From IMG/VR virus record IMGVR_UViG_3300030044_000016, positions 39,654-103,653 of that record: 64,000 nt of DNA; one strand, written 5' to 3'. The notes under the pieces are model-generated. The model was not told the DNA's origin. It worked only from the letters and a program-made list of their open reading frames with translations, and did no database searches. Position 1 is the stretch's first letter. The number at the start of each line of letters is the position of its first letter. The stretch is from a virus. Made by a program: the position numbers and the translations under genes. Positions 32,624 to 41,521 of this stretch are shown piece after piece.

Positions 32624-35359
32624 ATGGCCACTAGAACATATCTCCTTCCTCAGGTTGACATTCAGCAGGACTTTGCAGCCCTCCCAGCGACTGCCACCCA
32701 AGACCTTATTGCGGTAATTGTTGGATCTCAGAAAAACATCAAGGATGTTAATGATCCTACCGATGCCTCCTATACTGGGTATGGTAGCTTTGTTACAACT
32801 GCCAACACTCCATACGCCCTCAAAGGACTTGGACTACTTGACGAAGTTGATCCCACTTCTATCGAACTTCAGCTTACTGACGTTCTCGCCTCCTACGCAT
32901 CATTTTCTTATAGCGCTATCACCCTTGGTTCTGCTCAGAATTCTCTGACCCTTGCTAGTGGTGGATTTGTTCAGTACTACAACACTGACGGAAGCGTTGC
33001 CTTTGCTCGCAATGGGGCTTTCTATGGCCGCGACGTTAATGTGGGCGACGGAGTTGTTGTTTCACTCTCTGGCTCTACCATTAGCGAAACTCGCGTAACT
33101 GGGATTACTCGCGCTGTTGTTGCCTCTTCGGTTGGGTCTGTTACTGCTGATGCTAGTAACCTACACAGCGCCGGTGCTAATACCATTACAACGGTAAATG
33201 CCGAAGGTACAGGTCACGCTGTTGTAATTGATTCATCTAGTGCTTTTATCGGCAACATCGCCGCTGGTTATATCAGCGACACCTACACCATCACAGTTGC
33301 ATCTGGTGGAACAGGATCTGCAGCCACCCTCAATATCACAAGCGTTCAGGGAGATAATGTTGCTAGCGTTGCCTCTGCAGCGGAAGGAACTGCTATCACT
33401 ATTGGAACTTGCGGTCTTGTTATTCACTTCACTGGAACTGGTGCCTATGTCACTGGCGAACAGTACACGGTTGCCGTTACTGCTGTTTTTGCTGACCAAG
33501 AGCCATCCGTCTCCGGTACTTATGTTGGTCAATACAATACGATTTACGAAGTCCAGGTTGTGAAGGGCGGTACATGGGCTAGCGGACCACAGGTTGCTGT
33601 ATCTACCAACAACGGTGTTGACTCTGCGGTACCTCAGACTCTCTCTTCGAGCAATAAGTCTTTCTACCTTGGGTCCCTAGGGCTTACTGCAACTTTCTCG
33701 GGTAGCTCCAATACCGGACTACGACTGGGAGATATTTTCTACGTTCCAGCCACTGCTGTCTCAGCTGGTGCTGCAACAACTGTTACGCTTGCTGACCCAC
33801 TTCCATCGGGAGTGACCAACACTAGCGCAATCACAGTCAATTTCTGCTACAGCGTAGCCTCTTTAAACATCCCTCGTGCTGGATACCCAACACCAGGTGA
33901 CGTTGCATTCACTATCTCCTCAGACAGCAAGACGGTTACTGTCGAAGATCAGCTGTTTGCTTCTAACAGCAACTTTACTGATTCCTACAGCACTCTGCTC
34001 AAGATGCCGATTGTTAGCGCTACTGTTAACATTGGCTACGAGGCTCTTGTTATCGACAATGCCAATCAGCTCAATACGATCAGCGATCCATCCCTGATCC
34101 CTGCTCAGATCGGCAAAAACGTTCCTGAGAACCCAGTTGCTTATGCAGTTGGAAAGGCTCTTGAGAACTCCGCTGGAGCGGTTGTGTACTACGTCCCAGT
34201 GACTGCAGAAACAGTTGATGGGTATAATGCGGCTTTCGAGTCTAGCATTTCAGATCCTACTGCTTACTACATCGTCCCTCTTACAACTGATCCTACGATC
34301 ATCCAGGCTGCTGAGGCTCACGTCCTAGCTGCTAGCGATCCCTCTATCTCGAGAGAGCGCGTTGCAATCGTCAATCAGGCATTTTCTCCTACAGTCCTCA
34401 AGTACGACATCAACCCAGGTACCGGCACAGCTTGGACAGGGTATGTTGCTATTGATAGTAGCTCCGAGGTCACAGCTTATACGCTGGCCACAGTATCAGG
34501 TGCTACATTTATCACTGATGGGATCCGCCCTGGAGATGTGTTCCGCTCCAACTTCACGGTTGATGCCCTTGGAAACAATGTGTACGATTCGGTTGTTATT
34601 CTCAGTGTCATAGATGAGCAAAACCTCAAGCTTGTGTCTCCTGGGTTCGCAGCTCCTATTGGATCTTCCGGTAGCCCACGCCGCATCCAGATTTCTCGCA
34701 GCCTGAGCAAGGACGAGCAGGCAGCTGCTATCGCCGCCTCCTCTTCCGCCCTTGGAAACCGCCGCGTTGTTAATGTCTGGCCAGACGTTCTGGGTGATGG
34801 CACTCTAACTGTTGCAGGTTACTTCGGTGCCGCTGCTGTTGCTGGACTTAAGTCTGGTGTTGCTCCTCACCAACCTCTGACAAATGTGACACTTCTTGGA
34901 TTCACATCTGCTGCTCACTCTACCCCATACTTCTCTCTCACCCAGCTCAACGTTATCGCTGGTGGGGGAACGTGGATCATCGATCAGGCATCAAATGGTG
35001 GAGCGATCTTCAATCGTCATCAGCTTACTACTGACTATACTGACGACAATACGTCTGAAATCTCTATCACAACAAACTTGGATTCTATTGCCAAGTATCT
35101 CAGAGGGGATCTTCTGGTGTATGTTGGTCAGTACAACAACAATCCATATTTCGTTCAGCTAATGCAGACTCGTCTTACAGACCGTCTGACATACTTGATG
35201 GGAAATGCAGTCACTGATAGTGCTGGAGCCCAGCTGCTTGGATTCACAATCAACAGCCTGTCGATTGATCCAATCATCAGGACCAAGATTAATTCAAATA
35301 TCAATCTGACTCTACCATATCCAGTTAACAATGTGAACCTGGTGCTCAACGTAATCTAA
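32624..35359 (+). CDS. Contractile tail sheath protein
   Basis: 911 residues, long for a sheath protein. The C-terminal third has typical sheath features: ERVAIVNQ, VVNVWPDVLGD, a Rossmann-like GYFGAAAVAGLKSG stretch followed by PHQPLTN, and a final helix-strand domain (YFVQLMQTRLTDRL; PIIRTKINSNIN). Residues about 80-420 are Ser/Thr/Gly-rich beta domains, probably outward-facing insertions. It is followed after 17 bases by the tube gene, the standard sheath-tube order. Confidence 0.87.
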   Translation: MATRTYLLPQVDIQQDFAALPATATQDLIAVIVGSQKNIKDVNDPTDASYTGYGSFVTTANTPYALKGLGLLDEVDPTSIELQLTDVLASYASFSYSAITLGSAQNSLTLASGGFVQYYNTDGSVAFARNGAFYGRDVNVGDGVVVSLSGSTISETRVTGITRAVVASSVGSVTADASNLHSAGANTITTVNAEGTGHAVVIDSSSAFIGNIAAGYISDTYTITVASGGTGSAATLNITSVQGDNVASVASAAEGTAITIGTCGLVIHFTGTGAYVTGEQYTVAVTAVFADQEPSVSGTYVGQYNTIYEVQVVKGGTWASGPQVAVSTNNGVDSAVPQTLSSSNKSFYLGSLGLTATFSGSSNTGLRLGDIFYVPATAVSAGAATTVTLADPLPSGVTNTSAITVNFCYSVASLNIPRAGYPTPGDVAFTISSDSKTVTVEDQLFASNSNFTDSYSTLLKMPIVSATVNIGYEALVIDNANQLNTISDPSLIPAQIGKNVPENPVAYAVGKALENSAGAVVYYVPVTAETVDGYNAAFESSISDPTAYYIVPLTTDPTIIQAAEAHVLAASDPSISRERVAIVNQAFSPTVLKYDINPGTGTAWTGYVAIDSSSEVTAYTLATVSGATFITDGIRPGDVFRSNFTVDALGNNVYDSVVILSVIDEQNLKLVSPGFAAPIGSSGSPRRIQISRSLSKDEQAAAIAASSSALGNRRVVNVWPDVLGDGTLTVAGYFGAAAVAGLKSGVAPHQPLTNVTLLGFTSAAHSTPYFSLTQLNVIAGGGTWIIDQASNGGAIFNRHQLTTDYTDDNTSEISITTNLDSIAKYLRGDLLVYVGQYNNNPYFVQLMQTRLTDRLTYLMGNAVTDSAGAQLLGFTINSLSIDPIIRTKINSNINLTLPYPVNNVNLVLNVI

Positions 35360-35376
35360 TCTAGGAAAAAACAACT

Positions 35377-35889
35377 ATGTCAACATCAGCAACAGATATC
35401 TACGGACGGACCCCAGTTCAGGTCGGAGGGGTGTTCCTTTCCGACATGGCTATCATGACCCTCAGCACAAGTGCTGGGACAGGGACTAGCTCACAAGCTT
35501 CTTCCTCAGGTGGAACACCAGCCTCACTTGGGGTTGGAGCACTTGTACAGAATGTAGAGTGTACATACGCTCAACAGGCTAATGCAATCTACGAGCTTGG
35601 ATCTAGCAAGATGTATGTTCTTGCTGGCCGTCCCCTTGGTCAGATTTCTGTAGGTAAAATTGTCAGCACTAAGGAGTTTGACACCAACCTATTCAATGCT
35701 TGCCTTGGTGGAGCTACGATTTCGTTCTCTGGAACTAATGGTGGTTGCGATGGAATCACGGCAAACTTTGCTAGAACCCTTACTGGAGTATTCATCACAA
35801 GCTACGGCTTCACAATGAACACCCAGGAGCTTATGATCAGAGAGAGTCTCCAGGGTCTGTTTGCTAGTATGTCCGCCGCCAATAGCTAA
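35377..35889 (+). CDS. Tail tube protein
   Basis: 170 residues, beta-rich, directly after the sheath gene and before a strong terminator. Segments such as VECTYAQQANAIYELGSSKMYVLAGRP (split here as VECTYAQQANA and YELGSSKMY) and LTGVFITSYGFTMNTQE match the tube fold of gp19-like proteins. This is the inner tube through which DNA passes. Confidence 0.82.
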   Translation: MSTSATDIYGRTPVQVGGVFLSDMAIMTLSTSAGTGTSSQASSSGGTPASLGVGALVQNVECTYAQQANAIYELGSSKMYVLAGRPLGQISVGKIVSTKEFDTNLFNACLGGATISFSGTNGGCDGITANFARTLTGVFITSYGFTMNTQELMIRESLQGLFASMSAANS

Positions 35890-35909
35890 TATTGGGTTGA
35901 CTTCAATAC

Positions 35910-35947
35910 GGGGTGGCGCGAAACTAATCGTGCCACCCCTTTTGTTT
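35910..35947 (+). terminator. Rho-independent terminator after the tube gene
   Basis: 8-bp stem GGGGTGGC / GCCACCCC (35910-35917 and 35932-35939) with a 14-base loop, then TTTTGTTT. It isolates sheath and tube, both needed in high amounts, from the spike gene that starts inside the T-rich end. Confidence 0.92.
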
Positions 35948-35948
35948 A

Positions 35949-38342
35949 ATGCCTAGAAATCCTACATCTCCAGAGTTTAAATCCCTAAGTTCTGGGTATC
36001 AGACTCCATGCGAACCGATCAATGGTATTGCAAGTGAGTACTCACAGAGAGATATAGCTGCAGCCAGGTATGTAATTGTTGTTGGAAGGGTTGTAGACAC
36101 ATTCCCACTTCAAAATACTTGTGTGGTGGTGTGCCCGTTTGAGGGATATGCCCAGTGCACATACCCATCTACTGGATTTTCTCCAACAACTGGACACAGT
36201 GATGTTTTCTCTCCTGTTATTGGGGATATGATAATTATTGCAAAGCTACCAGAGTCGCACCATGGGTTTGTACTTGGGTCTGCGATAATGAACGTTCTTT
36301 CTCCTCCTGGGACAAAGACAGAGATCCCAACATTTGGGGATTATGCAGACAGCTTTGATGAGATGATAGATGCGAATACTTTCAAATGCCAAGATATAGC
36401 TTTTGATACATCAGATACGTGCATTGCTGATGATATGTTACCTGGAGAAAAGGCTTCGTTTGGTGACTACCATGTAGGAGGAATTGATGGTAAGTTATAT
36501 AAAAGAATTCAAGCTGGAGTTCTTGCATCTATTACACTAAATAAGATAGATGATTTTGTTGATGTGGTGGCACATAACTTCCAGATGTTTAATTCTGGGT
36601 TTAAGGTCAGGAGTATTTGTGATTATGGTCGTACAAACACAGAAACACTCATATCCCCACTCCTAGGACCATTTGTTGCTGACCAGTACGCAAACCATAC
36701 AATTAGAGTAGTCTCTGGGTGGTTTGCAGCAGGTCAGGCTATACAATCCAACAGGAGCTCTGCTAGTGGTACTCTATTTTCTGATATTTGGCACGACGAG
36801 CTTGGAACATTTAGTATAAAAACTACACAAGGCGCATGGATGGCCAAGGTTAATGGCATCTATGTCCCGATCAAGAAGTATGAAGCTGATGATCTATCTG
36901 GAGAGGGGGATACAAATGTAGACACTGCTGTTGCTAGGCAGGGGTTTGTTGGAACTACTGCTGGATTGTGGTGCTCTGTAAGAGACTATGTTGCATGGCA
37001 GACATCTGGTCAGTACAGGTTTATAAGACACGAGGGATATGACAGTGACTGGGACGATCCAAGCCCATTGGGTGTTTCTTTCCCAAATCTTGCAGCAGAA
37101 AATCAGACATGTGACTTTGGTGCAGGTATTGGTCTTTCTCCTACTCAATCAGGACCCACAGAAACAATTAATAGTGATATAGCTGCGACAAACGCTGGAG
37201 ATGCTTTCTGTGGAGTTCTACCTGATGGCTCAGTGCTCCTTAGAGACGCCTGGGGGGCTTCTGTAGAGCTCAGGGCGGGTAAGTTAACCGTAACTGCTGC
37301 AAAGGACGTAGAGATCATTTCTGGACGCACTACGGTCATCCTGTCTGGAAAGGATACAATCATCCGTGCACAGAAGTCTGCTGAGATTTATTGCACAGAC
37401 GAGTCTGTAAGAATTCGTGGGGGCAAGGACATATTGATGGACTCCAAGAACGGAGCTATTCAGCTTACTGCCATGTACAATCCAGTTTTAGTTCTTGATG
37501 GAGAGGGCGGGGATTACGCACCATCTGGAATTATACTAAAAACAGCCTCAAAGGTTTTACTTTCTGCCAACAATGTTGGTGTCACAGCAGATGGTTCATT
37601 TTCGGTTACAGGGCAAACGGAGGGTACGTATCCGTCAGTTCTTATGAGATCGAGCGACCATATGAACTGGAGTCAAGATGGACACTATATCTACATGGGA
37701 ACTGGAGCTGAATCAGATCCCTCCAGTAATATGATCATTATGACAAATGGTGATGTGTTCGCTGGTGGACAAGGACACTTTGATGATGAGATCTACACAA
37801 CTGGTGGGATATTCTCCGAGGGGAATATATATGGCCTACAGAACTTTGGTGTGAATGGATATATAGCATCTACAACAAATGGGGAGTATGTCAAAAAAAT
37901 TGAAAAACCAATGGTAGCTCCTCCGACAGAGAAGGTGTTTGAGGAACAAGTTGCTGCAGCCACAAAAGACTTACTTTCTGAACCTAGGATAACCTATGCA
38001 CTGTCCCCCTACACGCAGGCCGACTACGACAAGATTGAATGGAAGTATCGTACTACTGATCAATATGGTACTGATGGATATCAATGGTTTGAGACATTCT
38101 GGCAGAGGCAATACCTTTCTCAACTAGAGGAGTGGACAAATTTACATAAGGATGTTGACGCTGCTGGAGAAATGCCGTATCCAGGTAAGGACAACTTAAT
38201 CGGCGGCACAGCACTCACTACATACCAAGAAGCAAATGTTTATCCAGACGGAACCCCTAAGCCAAGGGATCAACAGAGCATGACTGGCGGTGTGTTCACG
38301 CAAGTGCCACTATCCACACAAAAATTCCACCCTGACGTATGA
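35949..38342 (+). CDS. Tail spike / gp5-like puncturing protein
   Basis: 797 residues. Residues 35-120 form an OB-fold domain like gp5 (YVIVVGRVVDTFPLQNTCVV, split, then GDMIIIAKLPESHHGFVLGS). Residues about 430-540 show short repeated strands (VEIISGRTTVIL, TIIRAQKSAEIY, VRIRGGKDILM), the pattern of a trimeric beta-helix needle. The last 150 residues are a polar helical tail. No lysozyme domain is visible. It would tip the tail tube. Confidence 0.72.
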   Translation: MPRNPTSPEFKSLSSGYQTPCEPINGIASEYSQRDIAAARYVIVVGRVVDTFPLQNTCVVVCPFEGYAQCTYPSTGFSPTTGHSDVFSPVIGDMIIIAKLPESHHGFVLGSAIMNVLSPPGTKTEIPTFGDYADSFDEMIDANTFKCQDIAFDTSDTCIADDMLPGEKASFGDYHVGGIDGKLYKRIQAGVLASITLNKIDDFVDVVAHNFQMFNSGFKVRSICDYGRTNTETLISPLLGPFVADQYANHTIRVVSGWFAAGQAIQSNRSSASGTLFSDIWHDELGTFSIKTTQGAWMAKVNGIYVPIKKYEADDLSGEGDTNVDTAVARQGFVGTTAGLWCSVRDYVAWQTSGQYRFIRHEGYDSDWDDPSPLGVSFPNLAAENQTCDFGAGIGLSPTQSGPTETINSDIAATNAGDAFCGVLPDGSVLLRDAWGASVELRAGKLTVTAAKDVEIISGRTTVILSGKDTIIRAQKSAEIYCTDESVRIRGGKDILMDSKNGAIQLTAMYNPVLVLDGEGGDYAPSGIILKTASKVLLSANNVGVTADGSFSVTGQTEGTYPSVLMRSSDHMNWSQDGHYIYMGTGAESDPSSNMIIMTNGDVFAGGQGHFDDEIYTTGGIFSEGNIYGLQNFGVNGYIASTTNGEYVKKIEKPMVAPPTEKVFEEQVAAATKDLLSEPRITYALSPYTQADYDKIEWKYRTTDQYGTDGYQWFETFWQRQYLSQLEEWTNLHKDVDAAGEMPYPGKDNLIGGTALTTYQEANVYPDGTPKPRDQQSMTGGVFTQVPLSTQKFHPDV

Positions 38343-38887
38343 GCGAAGAAATTCAAAAGATAAAAGAAGAGGCAAACGAAATAAAGGCCAAAGAGACCGA
38401 GGTTGCAAACTACGAGCTACCAAAGCTAGAGATCACAGATGAGGATAAGACCAAGTTCGCTGAATGCTTGGCAACTGGCAAGACGTTCTCCTCTCGCATA
38501 ACCAATCCAAATCAGAACATTGATGTCACCTTTAGGGATAAGACAAAGAGAGAGGGGGATATTGTCACGAAGCAAATAGACGCCCTCCTGAAGACTGGTA
38601 AGATCTCCAATGCATTTGAGTGTAGCACTCTGTACAATCTTGGCTGTCTGTATTATCAGCTAGAGGAGATCAATGGGGTAAGGCAGGAAAGGGTGTATCC
38701 CAAGAGTGCTTGGAGTCTTGGGGATTTTGACTTGTTCGCTGAAGTAGATGCCAGCCCAATTGGTGCTGGTTCCTCTACCTACACGTACATACTTTCCGGT
38801 CTATTGTCTCAGTTCAACACAAAGCTGCTAGATCTATCTAGGCGTGTGTTTGATCCAGATTTTTCCGATCCCGCAAAAGATTCTTAA
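38339..38887 (+). CDS. Probable tail-assembly chaperone, first frame
   Basis: 182 residues, start overlapping the spike stop (ATGA). The N-terminus is a charged helix, the rest alpha/beta (KTFSSRITNPNQNIDVTFRDK; LGDFDLFAEVDAS). Genes between tube/spike and tape measure are usually the chaperone pair made by -1 frameshifting. A second frame is open across its end from 38854, in the -1 frame, which fits. Function is inferred from order and layout. Confidence 0.5.
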   Translation: MSEEIQKIKEEANEIKAKETEVANYELPKLEITDEDKTKFAECLATGKTFSSRITNPNQNIDVTFRDKTKREGDIVTKQIDALLKTGKISNAFECSTLYNLGCLYYQLEEINGVRQERVYPKSAWSLGDFDLFAEVDASPIGAGSSTYTYILSGLLSQFNTKLLDLSRRVFDPDFSDPAKDS

Positions 38888-38908
38888 TCCGTCAGGCCTT
38901 TTTGCGGG
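38860..38908 (+). promoter_or_regulatory. Candidate -1 frameshift signal with stem-loop
   Basis: Near the end of the first chaperone frame is T-TTT-TCC (38860-38866), then a perfect 9-bp stem CCCGCAAAA / TTTTGCGGG (38870-38878, 38900-38908) with a 21-base loop. The -1 frame is open from 38854 to 39225. The slippery site is weak and the spacer only three bases, so this remains a candidate. No T run follows, so it is not a terminator. Confidence 0.4.
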
Positions 38909-38940
38909 GTGTAACATCTGGTGGGAGAAGTCATCTGGAT

Positions 38941-39225
38941 ATGCCAGATGGATATGAAGAGCTGCGCCTTGAAATGGCGTGTCTTGGTATGTCCCACGAG
39001 AACAACTCAGACATCTATAGGGCCAAGATAGAGGCTCTTGGTGGTATGAACTATATATCGCCAGACAATATCAATAAGGCCAATTCAAATAGATCTGACA
39101 ACCTGATTGAATTTATTAAGGACTCATATCCATACATAAAGGTAGAGGAGCAAAAGAAAAGCGGAGAGTCTTCTGCTGAAGATCTGATCGCAGCATACAA
39201 AGCAATAATGGAGGGTAAAATTTAA
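38941..39225 (+). CDS. Probable tail-assembly chaperone, second part
   Basis: 94 residues from ATG 38941, which has GGGAG 15 bases upstream; TTG 38902 is another possible start, and the frame is open back to 38854, allowing production as a -1 frameshift extension of the preceding gene. The protein is helical and polar (YEELRLEMACLGMSHENNSD), ending DLIAAYKAIMEGKI. The gene ends one base before the IS element. Confidence 0.55.
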   Translation: MPDGYEELRLEMACLGMSHENNSDIYRAKIEALGGMNYISPDNINKANSNRSDNLIEFIKDSYPYIKVEEQKKSGESSAEDLIAAYKAIMEGKI

Positions 39226-39229
39226 AGTT

Positions 39230-39250
39230 CCCCGGCCTAAAGGCACGGGG
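39230..39250. repeat. IS end hairpin at the tnpB side
   Basis: CCCCG-GCC-TAAA-GGC-A-CGGGG forms an imperfect hairpin overlapping the tnpB stop codon (CTA on the + strand). The same sequence with small changes is found in the relic at 19595-19613. Confidence 0.85.
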
Positions 39251-40439
39251 ATTTAGCCGAGTCCTTCACCAACACCAAATCGCCATGCGGAACGCACGAT
39301 TCAGAGTCAATATCGACAGACCCGATGCTTTTAGCGGCTTTAATGCTCGCCGTCTCCGAAGCGTTGCACGCTATGGAGACAGACCGCGCCCGGATGTTCT
39401 TCGAGGCTTGGCGGTCTGCGTCGTCCTTGTGGCCGCACTTCTGACAACAGAAGCGCAAGCCTTTCCGGTTCGATGCCGAGACATGGCCGCAGGCACTACA
39501 CCCACGGCTTGTGTTGCGAGGACTGACCGCTTCCAATTCAATTCCAACGGCGGCTGCCTTGTATGCGATCTTGAATCGCATATCGGCGTAAGGCCATCGG
39601 TGAACCTTGGAACGCAAGTCCTTCCCTTTGCTCAGAGAACTGTCTCGTATATTCTCCAAGTTTTCGACCACGACCTTTCTTGCTCCGACTTCAACCGCGT
39701 AGCTGACCAGTGCCTTACTTGCTGTGTGGAGCAAGTGCGCTGTTACGGCAGCCTCGTGCCCGGACATCCTTTTCAGGAGTCGCCGAGCACTTCTGGTGCC
39801 AACAGACTGAACAGCAGCGCGGGTGCGCCGGATACAAGAACGACGGTGATTCAACACCCCGCCGTGGAAGAAAAATGGTTTGGCGTTTGCCGAGTTGGTA
39901 GCGACCAGCATTCGCTTGATGCCGAAATCACAGCCGACAATGCAGCCCTCGGTCTTTGGCTCGGGGATCTCGACTTCGTGAGCCAAGCAGAGAAACCACT
40001 GCCTGCCGACGCGCTTGATCTTGGAGTCTTTCCATGCGCCTTCCGGCAATGGGCGGGAATCAGCAACGGTCAAAAGTTCACCCCAAAGCGTGACGCCTTT
40101 TTGGGTGCGATTGAAGTCCCGCTTCCACACCACAGGGATCACGGCGCGGGAGAACTTAGCCAATCTCCATCGCTTGTTCGATCTGGCGGTCTTGTAGGTA
40201 GCGCAGACTGTTTTGCAGAGAGAGCAGGCCAACTGAGACGGCAACCCCATCTCCCGGAGGTTGGCGTAGTGGGCTTTTGCCAGTCGATTCGAGTTCAATT
40301 CCTCGGTCTTGAAGACAATGTCGGAAAGCCAGTTCGCCGCCTTCAACCAAACAGTAAGCAACCCGTCAGCTTTTGTGCTGCCGGAAATTTTGAGCTTGAC
40401 TGTGCGGATTGCTTTCACTACATTGAATACTACTACCAA
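39237..40439 (-). CDS. tnpB: TnpB RNA-guided nuclease of an IS605-type element
   Basis: 400 residues, full length for TnpB. The split RuvC site is complete: Asp171 (GCDFGIKR), Glu259 (VVVENLENI) and the C-terminal Asp at 340/342 (KDDADRQASKNI). The zinc ribbon has CSACGH and CCQKCGH. TnpB proteins cut DNA matching a guide RNA made from the element end and its flank; they help retain the element after excision. The guide here would be copied from the sequence left of 39227. The start lies just upstream of, and opposite to, tnpA. Confidence 0.93.
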   Translation of the reverse strand: MVVVFNVVKAIRTVKLKISGSTKADGLLTVWLKAANWLSDIVFKTEELNSNRLAKAHYANLREMGLPSQLACSLCKTVCATYKTARSNKRWRLAKFSRAVIPVVWKRDFNRTQKGVTLWGELLTVADSRPLPEGAWKDSKIKRVGRQWFLCLAHEVEIPEPKTEGCIVGCDFGIKRMLVATNSANAKPFFFHGGVLNHRRSCIRRTRAAVQSVGTRSARRLLKRMSGHEAAVTAHLLHTASKALVSYAVEVGARKVVVENLENIRDSSLSKGKDLRSKVHRWPYADMRFKIAYKAAAVGIELEAVSPRNTSRGCSACGHVSASNRKGLRFCCQKCGHKDDADRQASKNIRARSVSIACNASETASIKAAKSIGSVDIDSESCVPHGDLVLVKDSAKSPCL

Positions 40440-40448
40440 GAAAAAACA

Positions 40449-40871
40449 ATGTCAACCGAATTACGAAGAAATAATCACAGCGTCTCCAGATTGCTCGTGC
40501 ATCTGGTTTTCGTCGTGAAATACCGCCATGCGGTGATTTCAGATTCGGTGTGGACAAGCCTTCGCTACGGATTCGATCTTTCCGCCAAGCGTCTGGACTT
40601 GGTTCTCGTGGAACTTAACCACGACAAAGACCACGTTCACCTTGTTGTCGAGTATCCGCCAAAAGTCAGCATCTCTGAAATGGCGAATGCCCTTAAAGGA
40701 AACAGTTCCTTTGTAGCACGGAGAGACTGCAAGGACGAGCTTCGTAAAAAACTGTGGGGTTCCGCTTTTTGGACTCCTAGCTTCTTTGCCGCTTCCTGTG
40801 GAGGCGCACCAATCGAGACGCTCAAGCTTTACGTTCAGTCACAACAAACCAAACCCGGAAAGGCGTCCTAA
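40449..40871 (+). CDS. tnpA: TnpA Y1 transposase of an IS605-type element
   Basis: 140 residues from ATG 40449; the frame runs open far upstream only because it lies antisense to tnpB. It has the HUH motif His62-Val-His64 (DHVHLVV), the FWTPSFF segment, the CGGAP motif and the likely catalytic Tyr128 (LKLYVQ). It moves the element as single-stranded DNA using end hairpins. The stop codon TAA lies in the loop of the end hairpin. All key residues are present, so it may be active. Confidence 0.93.
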   Translation: MSTELRRNNHSVSRLLVHLVFVVKYRHAVISDSVWTSLRYGFDLSAKRLDLVLVELNHDKDHVHLVVEYPPKVSISEMANALKGNSSFVARRDCKDELRKKLWGSAFWTPSFFAASCGGAPIETLKLYVQSQQTKPGKAS

Positions 40872-40885
40872 AGGACGCGGTTTCC
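40857..40885. repeat. IS end hairpin at the tnpA side
   Basis: GGAAA-GG-CGTCC-TAAA-GGACG-CGG-TTTCC forms a hairpin with a small internal loop. Its loop core CCTAAAGG is the same as at the other end. Confidence 0.8.
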
Positions 40886-40899
40886 ACCCACAAATTTTG

Positions 40900-41478
40900 A
40901 TGAAAAAGGAACAACCACGAGTAATAGCATTTGTCGGACCAGCAGGGTGTGGCAAGAGTACGGCGTCCAGGATTCTTAGGGATAAGCATGGATACACAAC
41001 ATTTAAATTTGCCAGACCCTTAAAGAGGATGCTTATAACCCTATTTGAAGAGGCCGGAATACCTGATGATGTAATTCATGAAATGATTGAGGGATCTCTC
41101 AAAGAGCAACCATGCGAGGCTCTGGGTGGAAAGTCACCTAGATATGCAATGCAAAGCCTTGGTACCGATTGGGGTCGTAACCTATTTTGCTACGATATTT
41201 GGGTCAATATTGCCGAGATGAAGGCTAGGACCATTCTTGATTCTGGAGGGAAGGTGGCAATCGAGGATCTAAGGTTCGACAACGAATCCCAGATGGTTAT
41301 GAGACTTGGTGGTAAGGTAATAAAGATCCTGCCTCCAGAGTCTCACATACAAATTGACTCTAGTGGTCATGTTAGTGAGACAAATGAGTTAGCTTATAAT
41401 ATTGAAATAAAAAACCATGGCACAAAGATAGATTTGGAAAATGAAGTAGATCGATGTATACAGACCTTTTGTAGGTAG
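40900..41478 (+). CDS. Deoxynucleoside monophosphate kinase
   Basis: 192 residues from ATG 40900; upstream codons in this frame belong to the IS end. A P-loop is at residues 13-21 (GPAGCGKST). FARPLKRML and SPRYAMQSLGTDWGR match the T4 gp1-type dNMP kinases, which phosphorylate dNMPs for phage DNA synthesis. EDLRFDNES fits the later Walker-B-like region. It is the only clear nucleotide-metabolism gene in the window, lying in a tail cluster next to the IS. Stop is TAG. Confidence 0.82.
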   Translation: MKKEQPRVIAFVGPAGCGKSTASRILRDKHGYTTFKFARPLKRMLITLFEEAGIPDDVIHEMIEGSLKEQPCEALGGKSPRYAMQSLGTDWGRNLFCYDIWVNIAEMKARTILDSGGKVAIEDLRFDNESQMVMRLGGKVIKILPPESHIQIDSSGHVSETNELAYNIEIKNHGTKIDLENEVDRCIQTFCR

Positions 41479-41507
41479 AAATTGTCTTTAGGCTGTCCTA
41501 ATTAAAG

Positions 41508-41518
41508 GGTATATTTGA
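41508..41518 (+). promoter_or_regulatory. Promoter-like element GGTATATTTGA
   Basis: Same 11 bases as at 20732-20742 and the same 3-base gap to the ATG. TATATTTG fits TAnnTTTG. It lies in a 43-base gap before the probable tape measure gene. Confidence 0.35.
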
Positions 41519-41521
41519 TCA

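Larger units (their letters stand above)
39227..40890. mobile_element. Complete IS200/IS605-family element
   Basis: The element contains divergent tnpA (+) and tnpB (-) genes and ends in hairpins with the common loop core CCTAAAGG on both sides. GC content is clearly higher than in the flanking phage genes, a sign of transfer. No target duplication is seen, as expected for this family. It sits between the tail chaperone gene and the dNMP kinase gene without breaking either. Exact ends are uncertain by about 20 bases. Confidence 0.87.

Noticed and set aside
38870-38908. Terminator after the 182-residue gene
   Set aside because: The 9-bp stem is good but the loop is 21 bases and no T run follows; the T run lies inside the stem. 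A frameshift-related stem is the better guess.
39285-40448. Long + strand open frame continuing upstream of tnpA
   Set aside because: It is antisense to tnpB, which has all its family motifs. High GC content leaves the opposite strand open by chance. Only the part from 40449 encodes TnpA.
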